Of a stretch of DNA of 5,750 bases, positions 1 to 5,750 are shown piece by piece. The translations under genes were made by a program, and so were the position numbers. Source of the stretch: CAZOHN01 sp964579325 (lineage in GTDB: Bacteria > Pseudomonadota > Alphaproteobacteria > Rhodobacterales > Rhodobacteraceae). The stretch lies in contig CAZOHN010000224.1 in the NCBI GenBank assembly GCA_964579325.1, positions 1 through 5,750 on the forward strand, given 5' to 3'. Every line of letters begins with the position of its first letter. Position 1 is the stretch's first letter. The notes under the pieces were generated by a model. It made no database searches. It was not told where the DNA came from and worked only from the letters and a program-made list of their open reading frames with translations.

Positions 1-810
1 TGCCTGTTTCCGATCTACTGGACGGCCACGACGTCGTTCAAGATGGCGCCGAACGTTATGCAGGGGCACCTCGTGCCCTGGGTCGACTACCAGCCGGCCT
101 GGCTTGGCTGGCGGTCACTCGGGCTTTCGCCTGACACGATTGGGGCCGAGAGCACGGTGCGGGCCGAGTTCCTAAAGCGCTTCACCAACTCTGCCGTGAC
201 TGCGCTGGCGTCGTCGACCTTGGCGGTGATCCTTGGCAGCCTAGCGGCCTATGGCCTCTCGCGGTTCTCCTACCGCTTCGGTCCGATTAAGAATCCCGAC
301 ATCTCGTTCTTCTTCCTGAGCCAACTCATCCTGCCGCCCGTGGTGCTCGCCCTGCCGTTCCTTGTGCTCTACAAAGAGCTGGCGCTGCTGGATACGCGGA
401 TCGGCCTGATCCTGCTTTATACGCTCACGGTGCTACCGATCGTCATCTGGATCATGCGCGACCAGTTCGCGAGCATTCCGACCGAACTGGAGGAGGCCGC
501 GCTGGTCGATGGCCTGTCGATCTGGGGCGCGTTCCTCACGATCATCCTGCCCATCGCCCTGCCCGGCATGGTGGCAGCCTTCATCCTGAGTCTTGTGCTC
601 ACATGGAACGAATACTTCTTCGCCGCCCTCCTGACCTCGACAAACGCCGTGACGCTGCCGGTGATGGTGGCCTCACAGACAGGCAGCCAGGGGATTTCCT
701 GGTGGTCGATGGCTGCGCTGTCCTTTGCGGCGATCCTTCCGCTGATCGTGATCGGGGTGCTGCTGGAGCGCTTCATCATCAAGGGGATGGCTGCTGGCGC
801 GGTCAAGTGA
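1..810 (+). CDS. Carbohydrate ABC transporter permease, MalG-type (5' end outside window)
   Basis: Inner-membrane permease subunit of a binding-protein-dependent ABC importer of the MalG/carbohydrate-uptake type 1 family. The frame is open from base 1, so the start lies upstream. The first in-window residues (CLFPIYWTATTSFK) match the end of the first membrane helix and the TS-x-K motif common in this family, so an ATG at 43 is internal. About five further hydrophobic helices follow. The EAA loop, which docks on the ATPase, is clear: EEAALVDG, about 12 residues, then LP (from about nt 490). The C-terminus, FIIKGMAAGAVK, is the usual ending of the family, so the 3' end is complete. The substrate cannot be told. 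No ATPase or binding-protein gene follows on this strand, so the permease is the last gene of its unit here. GC content is visibly lower (about 60% in a line counted by eye) than in the genes to the right. Its stop overlaps the convergent P450 stop. Confidence 0.93.
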   Translation, partial: CLFPIYWTATTSFKMAPNVMQGHLVPWVDYQPAWLGWRSLGLSPDTIGAESTVRAEFLKRFTNSAVTALASSTLAVILGSLAAYGLSRFSYRFGPIKNPDISFFFLSQLILPPVVLALPFLVLYKELALLDTRIGLILLYTLTVLPIVIWIMRDQFASIPTELEEAALVDGLSIWGAFLTIILPIALPGMVAAFILSLVLTWNEYFFAALLTSTNAVTLPVMVASQTGSQGISWWSMAALSFAAILPLIVIGVLLERFIIKGMAAGAVK

Positions 811-816
811 CCCGCC
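796..816. terminator. Small imperfect hairpin over the convergent stop codons (candidate bidirectional terminator)
   Basis: The sequence GGTCA-AG-TGACC is a 5+5 inverted repeat. It extends outward by GGCG/CGCC if one C (position 800) is bulged. Both stop codons, the plus-strand TGA at 808-810 and the minus-strand TGA at 805-803, lie inside it. There is no T tract on either side, and the perfect part is short, so intrinsic terminator function is doubtful. It is recorded because no other termination signal lies between the two converging genes. Confidence 0.25.
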
Positions 817-2152
817 GCTCGACCTTCAGCCAGATACCGTCCTGCGCGCGCACGGTCAGATGGGCGACGGGCATCGGCGTGCGCCCCTCGACCGTTACGA
901 ACCGGAAGGCGCGCAGGTATGCCGCCAGCAGAAGCGTTCCTTCCGCCATCGCGAAGCCTGCTCCGGGGCAGGCCCGGGGGCCCGCCGAGAACGGCAAATA
1001 GGCCTCGCGCGCGGGCCTGCGGTTCTCCTCGCTCTGCCAGCGGCCGGGGTCGAAATTATCCGGTTCGGGCCAGTGGCGCGAGTTGCGGTGCAGGTGCCAG
1101 GGCGAGATCACCACCTGCGCGCCCTTTCGCAGCGCGCGCCCCCGGAAGGTCTCGGCCCGCGCGGCCTCGCGCACCATCATGGGAACCGGCGGATAGAGAC
1201 GCAGCGCCTCGCGGAACAGGTCGCGTGTGAAGGACAGACGGGAAAGGTCTGCAAAGGCTGGATTTTCAGAGAGTCCGAGAGCCTCGGCCGCGGCCCTCTC
1301 CTGCACCTCCGGATTGGCGGCGGCGAGCCAGAGCGCCCAGCCTAGTGCAGAGGCCGAGGTCTCGTGGCCTGCAAGGAAGAAGATCGCCACCTGGTCGACC
1401 ATCTCGGTAGTGTGGAAGGTTCGTCCCGTTTCGGGGTCGGCCGTCGTCATGATCTTGGTCGCAAGGTCGGCGGGCGCGCATCCGGTCTCGATCTCCCACT
1501 GGCGCAACTCGGTCATGCGGGTGATGAGGTCGCGGATCCGGGCCGCTGTCTCGCGGGTGGCGTGCCTGCGGGGCACCGGCAGCCAGCGCGGCCAGGGCAG
1601 GAGCGCCGCAAGGTTCAGGATCGGCTGGCTGCGCTGGTGGGCGCGGAAGGCATGGAACACGGCCTGCGCCGCCTCGGCCTCGATGGGCAGGGAGAAGAGC
1701 GTGCGGAAGATCACGTCGGCAGCGGCGTGGCTGGCCTGTTCCTCGATCTCGATCTCGCCCTCCGGGAGACGGGCCACAGCCGAACGCGCCGCCTCGACCA
1801 TCGCCGGGAAGGACGCGCGCAGCCGACCACCCTCGAAGGCAGGGTCGATGATCCGACGCTGCCGCTGCCATTCGGGGCCGTTGGTGACGAAGACAGAACG
1901 GCCGAGCAGCGCGGCAAGGCCCCGGGTGACGCGGGAGGACTTGGGGAAGTCGGCCGGGCGCTCGCGCAGGACCAGGTCGATGAGATCGGGCTCGTTGATC
2001 AGGAACGACCGGAAGAAGGGCGTGCGGAATTCGGCCATCCGGGCGGAGTAGAGCCGAGCGGGTTGCGACGAGAGGATGTCGCGCCGGAACAGGCGGATGT
2101 GCTGCCAGGGGGACACGCGGTCGGGGCGCGCGGGGGGCTTGGGTGGGATCAT
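803..2152 (-). CDS. Cytochrome P450 (soluble, complete, 449 aa)
   Basis: Haem-thiolate monooxygenase. The family inserts one oxygen atom from O2 into a substrate using two electrons from a redox partner. All landmarks are present: C-helix WxxxR (W95-R99), I-helix AGHETS (261-266) for oxygen activation, K-helix ExxR (E315-R318, in EALR), the FDPGRW segment (367-372) and the haem loop FSAGPRACPG (388-397) with Cys395 as axial ligand. There is no N-terminal membrane anchor, as is usual in bacteria, and 449 residues is normal for the family. The ATG at 2152 is chosen because it overlaps the hydrolase stop as ATGA and gives a normal P450 N-terminus. The same frame stays open upstream to 3058, but that part is antisense-like, Arg/Pro-rich and not P450. 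The FxxGxRxCxG loop with an AGxET helix resembles the class E/CYP4-CYP102-like group, which hints at a fatty-acid or other hydrophobic substrate; this is inference. No redox partner is encoded nearby. Confidence 0.96.
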   Translation of the reverse strand: MIPPKPPARPDRVSPWQHIRLFRRDILSSQPARLYSARMAEFRTPFFRSFLINEPDLIDLVLRERPADFPKSSRVTRGLAALLGRSVFVTNGPEWQRQRRIIDPAFEGGRLRASFPAMVEAARSAVARLPEGEIEIEEQASHAAADVIFRTLFSLPIEAEAAQAVFHAFRAHQRSQPILNLAALLPWPRWLPVPRRHATRETAARIRDLITRMTELRQWEIETGCAPADLATKIMTTADPETGRTFHTTEMVDQVAIFFLAGHETSASALGWALWLAAANPEVQERAAAEALGLSENPAFADLSRLSFTRDLFREALRLYPPVPMMVREAARAETFRGRALRKGAQVVISPWHLHRNSRHWPEPDNFDPGRWQSEENRRPAREAYLPFSAGPRACPGAGFAMAEGTLLLAAYLRAFRFVTVEGRTPMPVAHLTVRAQDGIWLKVERRVT

Positions 2153-3354
2153 GCGGCGCGCGAGGTGTAGGGCGAGGCTACCCTCTCGATCCGGCCCTTC
2201 GAGGAGGACCGCCCGGCGTGGCGGGAGCCAAGGGTCTGCGGGCCGGCCGTGATGCGGAAGTAGTCGTAGTCCTGCGGCGTCAGGCCAGAGGCGTCGAAGG
2301 CGCAGAGATACTGAAAGTGCAGCCGGAAGAAGCGCCAGCGCAGGCGGCGCCAGGTCTCGGGGGTCAGCGTTCGGCTGAAGGCGGCCGAGATCACCAGCGG
2401 CCAGCGCTTGGCCGGGGGAGCGACGCCGGACACCGCGACCGGGTCGCACAGCGCGAAGCAGCAGCCGTCGCCAGGGGCCGAGACATCGACCCAGGCGATG
2501 TCGTCGCGGGCCGCCAGGAGGGCGAGGTCGGCGCGGAGGCGATGCGCGTCTGGCAGGAACGACGCCATCGGGATCGCCTGCCCGAGGGTGAGGAGCGAGA
2601 GCGCGGGGCCGCGGGAATGGGCGGCGCGCATTGTGTCGGCCAGCAGCGAGACGGCAAGATGCGCGCCCGAGGAGTGGCCGACGATCAGCACCTCGTCGAC
2701 CTCCGAGGCAAGCGCCTGGGTCACGCGGGTGCGGAAACCGGCAAGGCGCTCCTCGAGCGCCGCCGGGTAGGCGCCGCGATGCTGCGCCGAAAAGGCGAAG
2801 TCGTTGAGCAGGTAGTGGGCATAGAGGTGCCGGTCGAGCCGTTCGAAAAGGACGAGGACGGGCCAGGCGGCGACTGCCCCGGCATAGTGGACGGGCGCGG
2901 GCACGAGCGGCGCGATGAGCCGAATGGCGAGGAGCGCCGCCCCCAGCGCCAGTGCCGCCTGGAGGAGCAGCACCGCGACCGGCCAGGCGGCTGCAAGGAC
3001 CGGGCCCTTGCGCAGCTGCATCAACCGGGGCAGCGCGCCGGAGGCGGCATAGATCCACGCCGTGCGCATCAGCCGGACATAGGTTGCGAGTACCCCGCCC
3101 CGCATCGAGGCGCGCACGAGATCATCCCAGACCAGCACCTCGAACCGCGACTCCACCGCCGCGCCTTCGATCCGCGCCGAAATCTCCCAGCCGTAGGGAT
3201 CGCCCGGCCGCGACGGCGCCAGCGCGATCTCGTGACCCGAAAGCGACGCCTGAACCGCCGCCTCGCGCCGGTAGAGCTCGCGGTAGCGGCGCGGCGGGAA
3301 CGGGTCGTACCCCGGCACATAGAAGACGCGGCGATTTCGGACCGGAGTGTTCAT
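2149..3354 (-). CDS. Alpha/beta hydrolase-like protein with hydrophobic insert (401 aa)
   Basis: A probable serine hydrolase of unknown substrate. The nucleophile elbow is VLIVGHSSGAH, GxSxG with Ser228, followed by a helix as expected for the alpha/beta-hydrolase fold. The N-terminal VFYVPGYDPF (10-19) fits the first core strand and oxyanion loop. Asp290 (in AWVDVSAPGD) and His346 (in RLHFQYL) are candidates for the rest of the triad, but this is a guess from position. Residues about 118-170 are strongly hydrophobic and could form one or two membrane segments, placing the enzyme at the inner membrane; no signal peptide is seen. The start was set at the ATG at 3354 because the FYVPGYDPF strand follows at once. 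An in-frame TTG at 3390 would add 12 unremarkable residues, and neither start has a good Shine-Dalgarno. The gene lies 39 nt after ccdA and overlaps the P450 start by 4 nt, so it is probably co-transcribed and translationally coupled with the P450. A lipase, esterase or thioesterase role is possible; none is shown. Confidence 0.82.
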   Translation of the reverse strand: MNTPVRNRRVFYVPGYDPFPPRRYRELYRREAAVQASLSGHEIALAPSRPGDPYGWEISARIEGAAVESRFEVLVWDDLVRASMRGGVLATYVRLMRTAWIYAASGALPRLMQLRKGPVLAAAWPVAVLLLQAALALGAALLAIRLIAPLVPAPVHYAGAVAAWPVLVLFERLDRHLYAHYLLNDFAFSAQHRGAYPAALEERLAGFRTRVTQALASEVDEVLIVGHSSGAHLAVSLLADTMRAAHSRGPALSLLTLGQAIPMASFLPDAHRLRADLALLAARDDIAWVDVSAPGDGCCFALCDPVAVSGVAPPAKRWPLVISAAFSRTLTPETWRRLRWRFFRLHFQYLCAFDASGLTPQDYDYFRITAGPQTLGSRHAGRSSSKGRIERVASPYTSRAA

Positions 3355-3393
3355 GCCGCCGACACTAGCGCGGGCCGGCCCCAGCCCCAAGCG

Positions 3394-4143
3394 TCAGCCG
3401 ATCCGCGCGAGCGCGGGGAAGGTTTCGAGCAGCCACCAGGAAAAGGCCGTGAAGGCGCCGGTCATCAGAGCCACGCCGACTCCGACGAGAAGCAGGCCCA
3501 TCACGCGCTCGATCGTGCCCATGTGGCGCTTCATCCGGTTCAGCAGCCCCGTGGCACGGTCGAGGTAGGCCGCGACGAGAAGGAACGGCAGGCCCAGGCC
3601 CGCCGCGTAGGCCCCAAGGAGCATCGTGCCGCGCGTGACGCTGGCCTCGGAAGCCGCGAGCGAGAGAATCGCGCCGAGGATCGGGCCGATGCAGGGCGTC
3701 CAGCCGAAGGCGAAGGCGAGACCGAGAACGTAGGCGCCGAGCGCCGATCCGCCCCGGTCACCCACATCGATCCGCGCCTCGCGGTAGAGCAGCGGGATCC
3801 GGATGACACCGAGGAAATGGAGACCGAAAACGGTGACGACGACCCCCGCGACCCGCGAGAACAGGACCTGGTTGGTCAGGAAGACCTGCCCGATCCAAGA
3901 GGCGGTAAAGCCGAGGAATAGAAATACCGTCGACAGTCCAAGCACGAAGAACAGTGCCGGAAGCAGCGCGCGGCCGCGCGCCGCGCCGCCGCGCGCCTCG
4001 GCCACCGTGATGCCGCCCATGTAGGCGATGTAGGGCGGCACGATGGGCAGGACGCAGGGACTGAGGAAGGACAGCACGCCCGCAGCAGCGGCGATGAACA
4101 GCGCCGGCAGGAGCGAGGCGTCGAAGATGTCGATCCCGAACAT
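3394..4143 (-). CDS. ccdA: CcdA-type cytochrome c biogenesis / thiol-disulfide transmembrane protein (249 aa)
   Basis: A short member of the DsbD transmembrane-domain family. CcdA proteins carry electrons from cytoplasmic thioredoxin across the inner membrane to periplasmic thiol proteins that keep apocytochrome c and other targets reduced. The two redox cysteines sit in the two pseudo-symmetric halves: Cys30 in LSFLSPCVLPIVPPY and Cys151 in FGWTPCIGPILGA, both with the typical flanking prolines. About six hydrophobic helices are visible, and the length fits CcdA rather than full DsbD, which has extra periplasmic domains. The ATG at 4143 is preceded by GGAAGG with a 7-nt spacer, which fixes the start. 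It lies 99 nt after the rne stop, with a hairpin between, and 39 nt before the hydrolase. Whether it shares function with the downstream hydrolase and P450 is unclear; no thioredoxin-like partner is in the window. Confidence 0.93.
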   Translation of the reverse strand: MFGIDIFDASLLPALFIAAAAGVLSFLSPCVLPIVPPYIAYMGGITVAEARGGAARGRALLPALFFVLGLSTVFLFLGFTASWIGQVFLTNQVLFSRVAGVVVTVFGLHFLGVIRIPLLYREARIDVGDRGGSALGAYVLGLAFAFGWTPCIGPILGAILSLAASEASVTRGTMLLGAYAAGLGLPFLLVAAYLDRATGLLNRMKRHMGTIERVMGLLLVGVGVALMTGAFTAFSWWLLETFPALARIG

Positions 4144-4150
4144 GGCGATC

Positions 4151-4156
4151 CCTTCC
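4151..4156 (-). promoter_or_regulatory. Shine-Dalgarno site of ccdA
   Basis: On the minus strand GGAAGG lies 7 nt before the ATG at 4143. It is the clearest ribosome binding site in the window and decides the ccdA start. Confidence 0.7.
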
Positions 4157-4174
4157 GCCCTTGCCGTAACGTGG

Positions 4175-4201
4175 CGGGGGCCGCTGGTAAAGCGGCCCCC
4201 G
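4175..4201 (-). terminator. GC-rich hairpin after rne, upstream of ccdA
   Basis: A perfect 11-bp stem (CGGGGGCCGCT pairing with AGCGGCCCCCG) with a 5-nt loop lies 41 nt after the rne stop and 31 nt before the ccdA start. It is very stable and placed where an rne terminator is expected. No T tract follows on either strand, so it may be a factor-dependent terminator, a 3'-end stabilising hairpin, or an attenuator between rne and ccdA. The rest of the 99-nt spacer (4144-4242) shows no convincing -35/-10 promoter pair by eye, so it is open whether ccdA has its own promoter here. Confidence 0.5.
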
Positions 4202-4242
4202 TGTCACATCGGCGTGTCAGAAAGCCGAGGTCTATGCGGGTG

Positions 4243-5750
4243 TCACCGGCCGAGCGACCACCAGCCCTTGCGGCGCGGGCGGTCGGGTTCCGGCTCGCCC
4301 TTGGCAGCCGGGGCCTCGGCAGGCGCGTCGGCAGGCGCTTCGGCGCCGACTGGCTCGGGCTCCGGCGCGCGTTCGGCCGCCGGCTCGGCCACAGGTTCGG
4401 CCACCGTTCTAGGCGCGGATCTTGCCGCGGACCTGGTCGGAGCTGCCGGTGCCGGTTCGACCGATGCCTCGGCTGCGACCTCGGCAGCCGCCCTGGCCAC
4501 CGGTTCGGCGGCGTCTGTCTCGGGCGGCGCCGCCGCTTGGGCCACCTTTGCCTTGGCCGAGGGACGCCGGGCGCGTGTGCGCTTCACGGGGGCCTCACCG
4601 GGGGCCTCGCCGGGGGCCTCACCGGGGGCCTCATCGGCCGCCGCACCCGCAGCTGCACCCCTTTCGTCACCGGAAGCAGCCGGGGCGACCTCTTCGGCGG
4701 CCTCGATGGCATCCGGGGCCGCCTTTGCAGAAGGCGCCTGCGCCGCTTCCCCGGCCCTGACAGGTGCCTTGGCCTTCGCGCCGGCCCGCGTCCGCGTCCG
4801 CTTTGGCTTGGGCGCTGCTTCCGCCTCCACGTCAACGGCGCCCTGAGTGTCGGCCTCCTCGGCGGTCGGGGCCGCGGCTTCGGGCTGTGCCGCCGTCACA
4901 CCGGTATCGCCGTCCGACGGATCTTCGCCACCGTCCTCGTCTCCGTCCTCGCCGTCGTCTCCGACTGCCGACACGCCATCGGACGCCTCGCTGCCGCCCG
5001 GGCCGCTTCCCCGCCGCCGCCGCCGCCGACGCCGGCGCTTGCGGCCGCTGCCCTCTCCGTTCGACACGCCGGACTCTGCGCTGCGCGGCGCTTCGACCTC
5101 GGTCTCCGCCGCCACCGTCGCCTCGTCGATGTCGTCCTCGTCGTCCTCCTCGTCGACCAGATCCTCGTCGACGAGGTCCTCATCGACGTCCGCCATGGTC
5201 GAGGCGTCGAGCGACACCACCGGCGCGGCCGGGGCGACCACGCGCGTCGCGGTCTTGAACTTCTCGAGGCTGAAGTCCGGCGAGATCAGCGCGGGATCGG
5301 CTTCGATCCGCACCGCCATCCCGTAGCGGACTTCGATCTGCGCGACGTGCTCGCGCTTCTGGTTCATCAGGAAGTTGACGATGCCGACAGGCGCCTTCAG
5401 CAGCACCTCCTTCGAGCGCCGCCGCGTTCCCTCCTCCTCGACCGCGCGCAGGATCGACAGCGCGAGGTTGTCGTCCGACCGGATCAGGCCGGTGCCGTGG
5501 CAGTGCGGGCAAGGCTGGGTCGTCGCTTCGAGCATGCCCGGGCGCAGCCGCTGGCGGCTCATCTCCAGAAGGCCGAAGCCCGAGATGCGGCCGACCTGGA
5601 TGCGGGCACGGTCGGTCTTGAGCTTGTCCTTCAGCTTCTTCTCGACGGCGGCGTTGTTGCGCCGCTCCTCCATGTCGATGAAGTCGATCACGATCAGGCC
5701 GGCGAGGTCGCGCAGGCGAAGCTGCCGGGCGATCTCCTCGGCGGCCTCGA
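4243..5750 (-). CDS. rne: Ribonuclease E, C-terminal part (5' end outside window)
   Basis: Endoribonuclease that starts bulk mRNA decay and processes rRNA/tRNA precursors, and is the scaffold of the degradosome. The frame is open through position 5750; 501 residues are in the window, numbered here from the right edge. Residues 1-26 (EIARQLRLRDLAGLIVIDF core) are the DNase I-like catalytic subdomain; Asp22 in VIDFIDM corresponds to E. coli Asp346, a metal ligand. RARIQVGRISGFGLLEMSRQ follows, then the Zn-link CPHC (Cys80, Cys83) that joins protomers in RNase E/G, and the small domain to about residue 170. The rest is a low-complexity tail: an acidic block (188-209), an Arg tract (236-246), a second acidic block (264-281), basic patches at 313-331 and 388-401, four EAP repeats (372-387) and a C-terminal KGWWSLGR. 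The long tail argues for RNase E over RNase G. A frame-internal GTG at 5691 is not a start. A hairpin lies just downstream. Confidence 0.97.
   Translation of the reverse strand, partial: EAAEEIARQLRLRDLAGLIVIDFIDMEERRNNAAVEKKLKDKLKTDRARIQVGRISGFGLLEMSRQRLRPGMLEATTQPCPHCHGTGLIRSDDNLALSILRAVEEEGTRRRSKEVLLKAPVGIVNFLMNQKREHVAQIEVRYGMAVRIEADPALISPDFSLEKFKTATRVVAPAAPVVSLDASTMADVDEDLVDEDLVDEEDDEDDIDEATVAAETEVEAPRSAESGVSNGEGSGRKRRRRRRRRRGSGPGGSEASDGVSAVGDDGEDGDEDGGEDPSDGDTGVTAAQPEAAAPTAEEADTQGAVDVEAEAAPKPKRTRTRAGAKAKAPVRAGEAAQAPSAKAAPDAIEAAEEVAPAASGDERGAAAGAAADEAPGEAPGEAPGEAPVKRTRARRPSAKAKVAQAAAPPETDAAEPVARAAAEVAAEASVEPAPAAPTRSAARSAPRTVAEPVAEPAAERAPEPEPVGAEAPADAPAEAPAAKGEPEPDRPRRKGWWSLGR
4258..4266 (-). 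other. C-terminal GWW motif of RNase E (probable PNPase-binding site)
   Basis: The protein ends RPRRKGWWSLGR. In Caulobacter crescentus a basic-GWW peptide at the very C-terminus of RNase E is the docking site for polynucleotide phosphorylase. The same placement here, after a disordered tail, points to the same use. This is an inference from the family and not shown by the sequence alone. Confidence 0.6.
4588..4636 (-). repeat. Four tandem 12-bp units inside rne
   Basis: Four head-to-tail copies of GGGGCCTCaCCG (plus-strand reading) differ at only one or two positions. They encode (G/D)EAP four times in the disordered tail of RNase E, directly before a basic patch (VKRTRARR). Short, near-identical, in-frame units of this kind can change copy number by slippage without breaking the reading frame. 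Confidence 0.85.
5011..5043 (-). other. Arginine tract in the RNase E tail (probable RNA-binding site)
   Basis: Eleven basic residues in a row (Arg-Lys-Arg9) are encoded mainly by CGG/CGC-type codons, giving a CCG-repeat run on the plus strand. Arg-rich segments in RNase E tails bind RNA, so an RNA-binding role is likely by analogy. The tract sits between two strongly acidic blocks. Confidence 0.6.
5122..5187 (-). repeat. Acidic VDEDL repeat block inside rne
   Basis: Two full copies and one partial copy of a 15-bp unit encode VDEDL-VDEDL-VDEED and run into a nearly pure Asp/Glu stretch (DDEDDIDE). The block marks the junction between the folded N-terminal half of RNase E and its disordered tail. 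It is followed about 27 residues later by the Arg tract. Confidence 0.7.

Noticed and set aside
1227..2170. Plus-strand open frames opposite the P450
   Set aside because: They are antisense to the P450; their products are Arg/Ser/Gly-rich with no recognisable motif.
2153..3058. Upstream extension of the P450 frame giving a 751-residue fused protein
   Set aside because: The extra 302 residues are Arg/Pro/Ala-rich with no P450 or other domain and overlap the hydrolase gene in another frame on the same strand. The frame is open only because of high GC content.
2143..3921. Plus-strand open frame of 592 codons
   Set aside because: It lies opposite the hydrolase and ccdA, has a highly charged, low-hydrophobicity product without domains, and both opposite-strand genes have clear motifs.
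4588..4636. CRISPR-like or transposon-related repeat
   Set aside because: The units are directly adjacent with no spacers, in frame, and inside a coding region; they fit protein repeats.
4043..4846. Plus-strand Ala/Ser/Gly-rich open frame opposite the rne tail
   Set aside because: It mirrors the repeats of the RNase E tail and has no independent support such as a ribosome binding site or domain.
5011..5043. CCG run as a trinucleotide-repeat or structural element
   Set aside because: It is fully explained as the codon run for the Arg tract of RNase E.

Overview
The window looks like chromosome from a high-GC alphaproteobacterium, most likely of the Rhodobacterales (Rhodobacteraceae/Paracoccaceae). 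This rests on the very high GC content on the right, an RNase E with a long Ala/Pro/Glu/Arg-rich disordered tail ending in a Gly-Trp-Trp motif, and a compact CcdA. The genus is inferred and cannot be fixed from this sequence alone.

There are five protein-coding genes and almost no free intergenic DNA. On the plus strand, positions 1-810 hold the 3' part of a MalG-type carbohydrate ABC transporter permease that starts before the window. Everything else is on the minus strand. Read in the direction of transcription (right to left) the order is: the 3' part of ribonuclease E (rne, 5750-4243), a strong GC-rich hairpin (4175-4201), a CcdA-type thiol/disulfide transporter (4143-3394), a membrane-associated alpha/beta hydrolase (3354-2149) and a soluble cytochrome P450 (2152-803).

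ccdA, the hydrolase and the P450 probably form one transcription unit. The gap from ccdA to the hydrolase is 39 nt, and the hydrolase stop and P450 start overlap as ATGA. The P450 stop also overlaps the convergent permease stop by 8 bp, so the two transcription units collide with no spacer. A small imperfect hairpin covers both stop codons.

Functionally, RNase E and CcdA are housekeeping genes (RNA decay/degradosome; delivery of reducing power to the periplasm for cytochrome c maturation). The hydrolase-P450 pair is the least explained part. All the P450 landmarks are intact and the hydrolase has a clear GHSSG nucleophile elbow plus a hydrophobic insert, but no ferredoxin, ferredoxin reductase or substrate-defining gene lies in the window. 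No mobile element, CRISPR array, tRNA or rRNA was seen. The window reads as ordinary chromosome whose main point of novelty is the coupled hydrolase-P450 module.
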